Assembly (NCBI GenBank): GCA_965246925.1
Contig: CBDFFY010000001.1
Coordinates: 1 to 64,000, forward strand
Direction of reading: 5' to 3'
Length of the DNA stretch: 64,000 nt
Origin: JANPPS01 sp965246925
Lineage (GTDB): Bacteria > Pseudomonadota > Alphaproteobacteria > Acetobacterales > Acetobacteraceae
Part shown: positions 60,091 to 64,000 of the stretch, one piece after another
How the letters are laid out: every line of letters begins with the position of its first letter
Position numbering within the stretch: the stretch's first letter is position 1
Program-made: the position numbers and the translations under genes
Notes under the pieces: generated by a model
The model's database searches: none
What the model saw: the letters and a program-made list of their open reading frames with translations, nothing else
Told to the model about the DNA's origin: nothing

Positions 60091-61715
60091 CGGACCTTGT
60101 CGCCGGCGTGCTGCCCCTGTCCGCACTCGACGAGCGCATCGCGATCGTCGGCACGTCAGGCTCGGGCAAAACGTACGCCGCCAAGGGGATGGTGGAACTG
60201 TTGTTGGGGCAGGGAGCCCGCGTCTGCGTCGTCGATCCGCTGGGCGTCTGGTGGGGCCTGCGGGCAGGGGTGACGCCGGCCAAGCCTGGTTTCCCGGTGG
60301 TGGTGTTCGGTGGCCGCCACGCCGACGTGCCGCTCTCCGAGGACATGGGCCGGGCTATGGCGCACGTCGTCGGCAAGCAGTCGATCGCCTGCGTGATCGA
60401 CCTGTCCGAACTCGGCAGCAGCGCGGCGCGCCGGCGTTTCATGTCCGCTTTCGCGGAGGCGTTGTTCGACGCCAATACGGAGCCGCTGCACCTGGCGCTC
60501 GACGAAGCCGACCTCTGGTGCCCGCAGCGGCCCGGGCCAGACGCGATGACGCTGCTGGGCCGCATGGAGGAGATCGTGCGCCGCGGCCGCGTGCGTGGCT
60601 TCATCCCGTGGCTGATCACCCAGCGGCCGGCGGTCGTGCACAAGGATGTGCTGAGCCAAGCCGACATCCTGGTGATGATGAAGCTGACCTCGAGCCAGGA
60701 CCGCGAGGCGGTCGGCGGCTGGATCGAGGGTCAGGCGGATCGCGTGGAGGGCAAGAAGCTGCTGGCGGCGCTGCCGCGGCTGAAGCGCGGCAGCGGCTAT
60801 GTGTGGGCGCCGGCCGATGAGGTGCTGGCCGAGACGACCTTCCCGACGATCGCGACCTTCGACAGCTCGCGCACGCCACAACGCGGCGAGCGGGTGGCGG
60901 CGCCCGGCGCCCGTGCGGAGGTCGATCTGCCGGCGATCATGGCGCAGCTCGAGGCGCTCGGCGTGCCCGATCCCGACGGGGATAAGCCGGCCGGGCTCAA
61001 GGTCGCGGTCGATCTCGCAGCGATGCGCGCCAGGTACGAGGCATTGCTCGCGTTGCTGGAGACCGAGCGCCAGGCCGCGGCGAGATGGGCTGCCCGATGC
61101 GAGCACCTGGAGGGAAAGCTGGACAGCATCCACGCGATCACGGTCAGCAACCGCGGGCCGACGCCTCAGAATGCCGTCGAAGAGCCCCAACCGGTCGAGC
61201 GGGCGGCGGTGGCGCCAAAGGTGCGCCGGGGCGGCAGCGACGCAGGCCTGCATCCTGCGGCGCTGAAGCTGCTGACGGCGCTCATCCACCACGGGTCCGG
61301 CCGCTTCACCTGGCAGCAGGCCGGGACGCTCGCCGTCCTGAAGGCCTCTGGCGGCCATTTCAACTCGGGACGGCAGCAGCTGCGCGAGCGCGGGCTGGTG
61401 CTGGAGGAGGACGGCTTCGTGAAGGCGAGCCCGACCGGCATCGCGTTGCTGCTCGGCGGCGAGCCGCCGCCAACGCCGCCGACGAAGCGCGAGCTGCTGG
61501 AGCTGTGGTGCTCCAGGCTGCCAAGTCCGGCGCCGGAGATGTTGCGCACGCTCGCCCAGGCTGGCCCCGACTTCTCCACGGTGGGCAAGCTCGCCTCGAT
61601 CCTCGGAAAGAAGCCGACGGGAGGGCACTGGAACAGCGGCATCGCCGTGCTTCGGAAAAACGGGCTGATCGAGATCGACCGCGGCGAGATGCGGGTGGCG
61701 GAGCTGTTTCGATGA
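60087..61715 (+). CDS. HerA/FtsK-like P-loop ATPase
   Basis: A 542-aa protein; ATG 60087 overlaps the upstream stop. Walker A 'IVGTSGSGKTYAAKGMVELL' (residues 23-42), 'LALDEADLWCPQRPGPDAMTLLGRMEEIVRRGRVRGFIPWLITQRPAVVHKDVLSQADILVMMKL' (Walker B and following) mark a HerA/DUF87-type hexameric DNA pump or helicase. The C-terminal half has a coiled coil (ALLALLETERQAAARWA) and two helical modules around 390-540 (repeated GGHFNSG and GGHWNSG signatures). It may serve conjugation-like DNA handling or partition. Neighbour of parA. Confidence 0.75.
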   Translation: MTDLVAGVLPLSALDERIAIVGTSGSGKTYAAKGMVELLLGQGARVCVVDPLGVWWGLRAGVTPAKPGFPVVVFGGRHADVPLSEDMGRAMAHVVGKQSIACVIDLSELGSSAARRRFMSAFAEALFDANTEPLHLALDEADLWCPQRPGPDAMTLLGRMEEIVRRGRVRGFIPWLITQRPAVVHKDVLSQADILVMMKLTSSQDREAVGGWIEGQADRVEGKKLLAALPRLKRGSGYVWAPADEVLAETTFPTIATFDSSRTPQRGERVAAPGARAEVDLPAIMAQLEALGVPDPDGDKPAGLKVAVDLAAMRARYEALLALLETERQAAARWAARCEHLEGKLDSIHAITVSNRGPTPQNAVEEPQPVERAAVAPKVRRGGSDAGLHPAALKLLTALIHHGSGRFTWQQAGTLAVLKASGGHFNSGRQQLRERGLVLEEDGFVKASPTGIALLLGGEPPPTPPTKRELLELWCSRLPSPAPEMLRTLAQAGPDFSTVGKLASILGKKPTGGHWNSGIAVLRKNGLIEIDRGEMRVAELFR

Positions 61716-62122
61716 GCAGGCGGAAATTCCCGGACTCGATCTATGAAGAGGCGGCGACCCTGCGCGAACGTGGCTGGGGCTTGCAGCGCCTGGCCAACCG
61801 GTTCGGTTGCAGTGTCGGGGTCCTCAGATGGAATTTCCTGAAGCTCGGCGCAGAGACGAAATCGTCGGCCAAGCGTGTGCTGCCGCAGACCAGGCCGGGC
61901 GCGCCGGTGTTCATGCGGAACGGGCATGCGGTTCGCTCCTACACACCTGCTGACGACGAGCTGATCCTCCGGCTCGAGCGTGAGGGGTTGGGCGATACCG
62001 CTATTGGCCGGCGGCTCGACCCGCCGCGCAAGCCGAACTCGATCAAGGGACGGCTGATGACCTTGGCCCGCCACGAAGCCCGCCGGGAAGCCGCGGCTGA
62101 AGCTCGGCAGGCGGCGGAATGA
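61712..62122 (+). CDS. Double helix-turn-helix protein
   Basis: A 136-aa protein, MSRRKFPDSIYEEAATLRER. Two HTH-like segments: residues 8-40 (SIYEEAATLRERGWGLQRLANRFGCSVGVLRW) and 75-115 (YTPADDELILRLEREGLGDTAIGRRLDPPRKPNSIKGRLMTLAR), the second SANT/Myb-like. Overlaps the ATPase stop by 4. DNA-binding is likely; target unknown. Confidence 0.62.
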   Translation: MSRRKFPDSIYEEAATLRERGWGLQRLANRFGCSVGVLRWNFLKLGAETKSSAKRVLPQTRPGAPVFMRNGHAVRSYTPADDELILRLEREGLGDTAIGRRLDPPRKPNSIKGRLMTLARHEARREAAAEARQAAE

Positions 62123-62385
62123 CCAGGCGCAAGCTCCTGCCGGAGCCCGGCGAAGAGGTGCGGCACATCTTCGTCGGCGACCCGAACGCTGACAAAGCGG
62201 ACGCGGTGATTTGCCGGCGCGTGACGGAGCCGCTGATCCTCGCGGACAACCTGGTTGGCACCTGCGCCAACTGCGGCCACGCGGTGCAGTTCCGCCCCCA
62301 TGCCCCGAAGTCACCGCCTCGCGTGTGTGACGAGTGCTATGCCGCCGCGCTGCAGCAACACAATGGCGCGGTGAAGCGGCACTGA
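62119..62385 (+). CDS. Small zinc-ribbon protein
   Basis: An 88-aa protein, MTRRKLLPEPGEEVRHIFVG. 'LVGTCANCGHAVQFRPHAP...RVCDECYAAALQ' is a CxxC...CxxC zinc ribbon, common in phage proteins near replication genes. ATGA overlap with the HTH gene. Function unknown. Confidence 0.6.
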   Translation: MTRRKLLPEPGEEVRHIFVGDPNADKADAVICRRVTEPLILADNLVGTCANCGHAVQFRPHAPKSPPRVCDECYAAALQQHNGAVKRH

Positions 62386-62630
62386 TGGCTGAGCAGCTCT
62401 ACCGCTGGCGGTGGCGCGCGAAGCTGCCGGATCGGCACGGGGACGTGTTCCGGGTGCTGGCCCGAGGCAGCATGAACAGCTGCCTCATCGAGTTCCTGTC
62501 GGACGGCCACCAGGTTGTCACCAGCCGCAATGCGCTGCGGCGGATACTGCAGGCGCCTGTTGCGGCCGCGCCTGGGAAGACAGGTGCCGATTGCGCAAAA
62601 CCGGCGTCCGGCACAGGTGCGGTGTCCTAG
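62385..62630 (+). CDS. Small beta-rich protein
   Basis: An 81-aa protein, MAEQLYRWRWRAKLPDRHGD. 'YRWRWRAKLPDRHGDVFRVLARGSMNSCLIEFLSDGHQVVTSRNALRRI' reads as a strand-rich small domain. Start overlaps the upstream stop (TGATG). Last gene of the rightward block. Confidence 0.57.
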   Translation: MAEQLYRWRWRAKLPDRHGDVFRVLARGSMNSCLIEFLSDGHQVVTSRNALRRILQAPVAAAPGKTGADCAKPASGTGAVS

Positions 62631-62950
62631 CGCGCGGACTGCAAGCCTGGGGATAAAGACGTACCATAGGTTACGCCGCGACAACGAGGCGCGAATCGGC
62701 CGATTCAAGCGAGAGTCGCCAATTCGTTGCGGCCGGAAGTTCGACTTTCCATAAGAATCATTATCCGACGGACCTGACGCGGGCAGGTGGCCGGGCCCCC
62801 CTCCGCGCCAGCAATACTCGCGGCCCACACCCTGCTGGCGCTACGCCCACCCGGCACGACGCTCGATCCCCAAGCGACGGACCACGCCGGGCAAGGTCCT
62901 TCCCTCATCCAGGCCAAATCGCACTCGCCCTGTCAACAGGCGCGCATCCG
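62631..62950. other. 320-nt region with no recognised gene
   Basis: Open frames here are short and unlike phage proteins. No strong terminator, palindrome or tRNA-like fold was seen. It separates the rightward block from the leftward genes beginning at 63208 and may hold the end of one transcript and an unidentified site. Confidence 0.4.
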
Positions 62951-63208
62951 TCAGTGCTCGGTCAGCGGGCCTTCGGCGCCCTCGCCGCCCTCACCTTCAA
63001 AAGCGGCTTCGCGACTGGAATCCAGCTCCCAGTTGATCGAGATCTCTGTCGCGATCAGCTCGCCGAATTCGTGCGCCGTCAGCTGGGCCCTCTCTGACGT
63101 GTCCGAAAAGTGGATGATCGTGTTGACGGCGATGATGACCAGTGCCGCCATCACGTCCTCCGGCTCCTGGCCGCCCAGCACCTCGCCAAGCTTTTGAGCT
63201 AGGTCCAA
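62951..63208 (-). CDS. Unknown acidic helical protein
   Basis: An 85-aa frame from TTG 63208 (MDLAQKLGEVLGGQEPEDVM). 'VMAALVIIAVNTIIHFSDTSERAQLTAHEFGELIATEISINWEL' is a helix pair with a semi-hydrophobic middle, the tail acidic (EGEGGEGAEG). Start codon uncertain. Small proteins of this kind occur near phage and plasmid maintenance genes. Confidence 0.48.
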   Translation of the reverse strand: MDLAQKLGEVLGGQEPEDVMAALVIIAVNTIIHFSDTSERAQLTAHEFGELIATEISINWELDSSREAAFEGEGGEGAEGPLTEH

Positions 63209-63297
63209 ACTTGCCTGGAGGTCAGGCCCCTCGCTGCCCAGCGCTCTTCTGTTCGCCTTGGACTAGCTTGCTCGGAGCTTGCGGTTTTTCGGTCGGT

Positions 63298-63642
63298 TCA
63301 TTCTTGTTCTCCTACAGCCGCGGGCACGTACTGAGCCTTCAGCTCGGCCACCACCGCCTTGTGCCCCGCGACCGCCTCGTCCCATGTCGAATAGCACCAC
63401 ATCTTCCCGTCGAGCGGGCCTTCGAAAATCAGCGTCTCGAACAGGACCGGCGGACCTTCACCCCAGTTAAGGTCGACACCCACGAACACGGTGCTGACCT
63501 CGACCTCGCCGGCCGTGCTGATGAACTTCGTCTTCTCGACGGTTCGGTCCGCCTCCTCCATCCACGACGCCCAGGACATCAGGTCTGTCGGCTGTGGGAC
63601 ATTGTCGTCGTCCAGCACCCAATAATTACCGCGGACGATCAT
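63298..63642 (-). CDS. Unknown protein, Trp-rich
   Basis: A 114-aa protein, MIVRGNYWVLDDDNVPQPTD. 'LMSWASWMEEADRTVEKTKFISTAGEVEVSTVFVGVDLNWGEGPPVLFETLIFEGPLDGKMWCYSTWDEAVAGHKAVVAEL' is a widespread small phage protein pattern. ATGA overlap with the next upstream gene. No function assigned. Confidence 0.68.
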   Translation of the reverse strand: MIVRGNYWVLDDDNVPQPTDLMSWASWMEEADRTVEKTKFISTAGEVEVSTVFVGVDLNWGEGPPVLFETLIFEGPLDGKMWCYSTWDEAVAGHKAVVAELKAQYVPAAVGEQE

Positions 63643-64000
63643 GCGCGCACGTAGACCTGGCCGGCCGCGACCAGCTTACCGTCCTCGTCGATGTCGAACG
63701 TGCCGTCGCTGACGCGGCGCCTGCTCGGCAGGTGCCGGTGCCACCCCGCCGGCTCCCCCTTGCCGTCCCAGGCCTGCAGCGCGGCGATCGCCTGCCCGAT
63801 CGAGTGGTAGCACCAGCGTTCGTCGATGCCGGTCCGGTCGCCCATGCGGCCGCTCACGATCGCCCCGGTGGCGTAGAGCTGCCGCACGCCGGCCCAGCGC
63901 CGGCCGGCGATGAACCGCACCGCGCCGTAGCCGTTCTCCTGGACCAGGAACATCAGGAAGGCGAGGTCCGCCGGCACCACGTCGCCCGTGTCCTCGAACT
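63639..64000 (-). CDS. Unknown protein, 5' end beyond the window
   Basis: The frame runs to the window edge; the visible part includes FEDTGDVVPADLAFLMFLVQ and 'GAVRFIAGRRWAGVRQLYATGAIVSGRMGD', 'RWCYHSIGQAIAALQAWDG'. GTG codons near 63980 could start it, but coding sequence appears to continue upstream. It overlaps the 63298-63642 gene by 4 bases. Confidence 0.55.
   Translation of the reverse strand, partial: FEDTGDVVPADLAFLMFLVQENGYGAVRFIAGRRWAGVRQLYATGAIVSGRMGDRTGIDERWCYHSIGQAIAALQAWDGKGEPAGWHRHLPSRRRVSDGTFDIDEDGKLVAAGQVYVRA

Noticed and set aside
62631..62950. Attachment site
   Set aside because: No integrase, inverted core-type arms or tRNA-gene remnant is visible here.

Overview
The window looks like part of a high-GC temperate siphophage genome, probably a phage-plasmid, that infects an alphaproteobacterium. 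The alphaproteobacterial assignment rests on two phage-encoded proteins carrying GcrA-type C-terminal domains (GcrA is an alphaproteobacterial cell-cycle regulator). The phage-plasmid reading rests on a ParA ATPase followed directly by a ribbon-helix-helix protein (59148-60090), and on GTTGGC octamer repeats that recur near both ends of the window. I see no tRNA, rRNA, CRISPR array or insertion sequence. All family assignments are from reading the sequence; no database search was run.

Layout. (1) 1-30592, mostly minus strand: the head module, transcribed leftwards. It runs from the large terminase through a winged-helix protein, two GcrA-like regulators, small proteins, a spike-base-like protein, portal, very large virion proteins (ADP-ribosyltransferase-containing, MuF plus P-loop kinase, prohead-protease-like, 1710-aa internal protein), scaffold, major capsid protein, beta-helix protein and a head-tail adaptor cut by the window edge. 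A short plus-strand cassette (2341-3495) sits inside it. (2) 30700-32982, plus strand: ribbon-helix-helix-like protein, DUF5131 (phage Gp37/Gp68) protein, Mom-like protein and small proteins. (3) 32979-37128, minus strand: tightly overlapping small genes, several duplicated, a histone-like Lys/Ala-rich protein and a small-terminase-like helix-turn-helix protein. (4) 37189-53120, plus strand: the most unusual region, an array of small mostly unknown genes, interrupted by a CI-like repressor and replication-type block (40209-43440). (5) 53312-62630, plus strand: recombination and replication block (ERF annealing protein, SSB, ASCH-like protein, zinc-binding proteins), then ParA/RHH, a HerA/FtsK-like ATPase and HTH/zinc proteins. 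(6) 62951-64000, minus strand: three small genes, the last running off the window.

Central observation. In region 4 almost every gap between small genes holds a folded leader of 45-75 nt ending just before the next start codon. I count 21 plus one divergent relative, in two layouts. Class A is a closed three-way junction (outer arm, stem I with loop ATCCC, CTGANAA or GTGATCA, stem II, GAAA) whose outer arm covers the Shine-Dalgarno GAAAGG. Class B starts at the TGA stop of the gene before (often TGAAAC), then a hairpin, GTC, stem I with a related loop, and (A/C)TGACGA. Stems vary by compensatory changes while loops and junctions are kept, so RNA structure is under selection. Both layouts can be laid over the hammerhead ribozyme core as circular permutations, but most copies deviate at core positions 3 and 8, so cleavage is only a hypothesis. 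Between an orphan class A copy and the divergent relative lies about 450 nt with no convincing gene and at least seven strong hairpins, a candidate long structured RNA.

The genes as a system. The phage seems to carry a partition system for plasmid-like maintenance, a CI-like repressor, DNA modification or anti-restriction genes (Mom-like, an N6-methylase-like protein), GcrA-like regulators that may redirect host transcription, and virion proteins with enzymatic domains that could enter the cell with the DNA. A dyad motif (about CGCATRANTATGYGMG) marks five transcription-unit starts and may tie them into one regulon.
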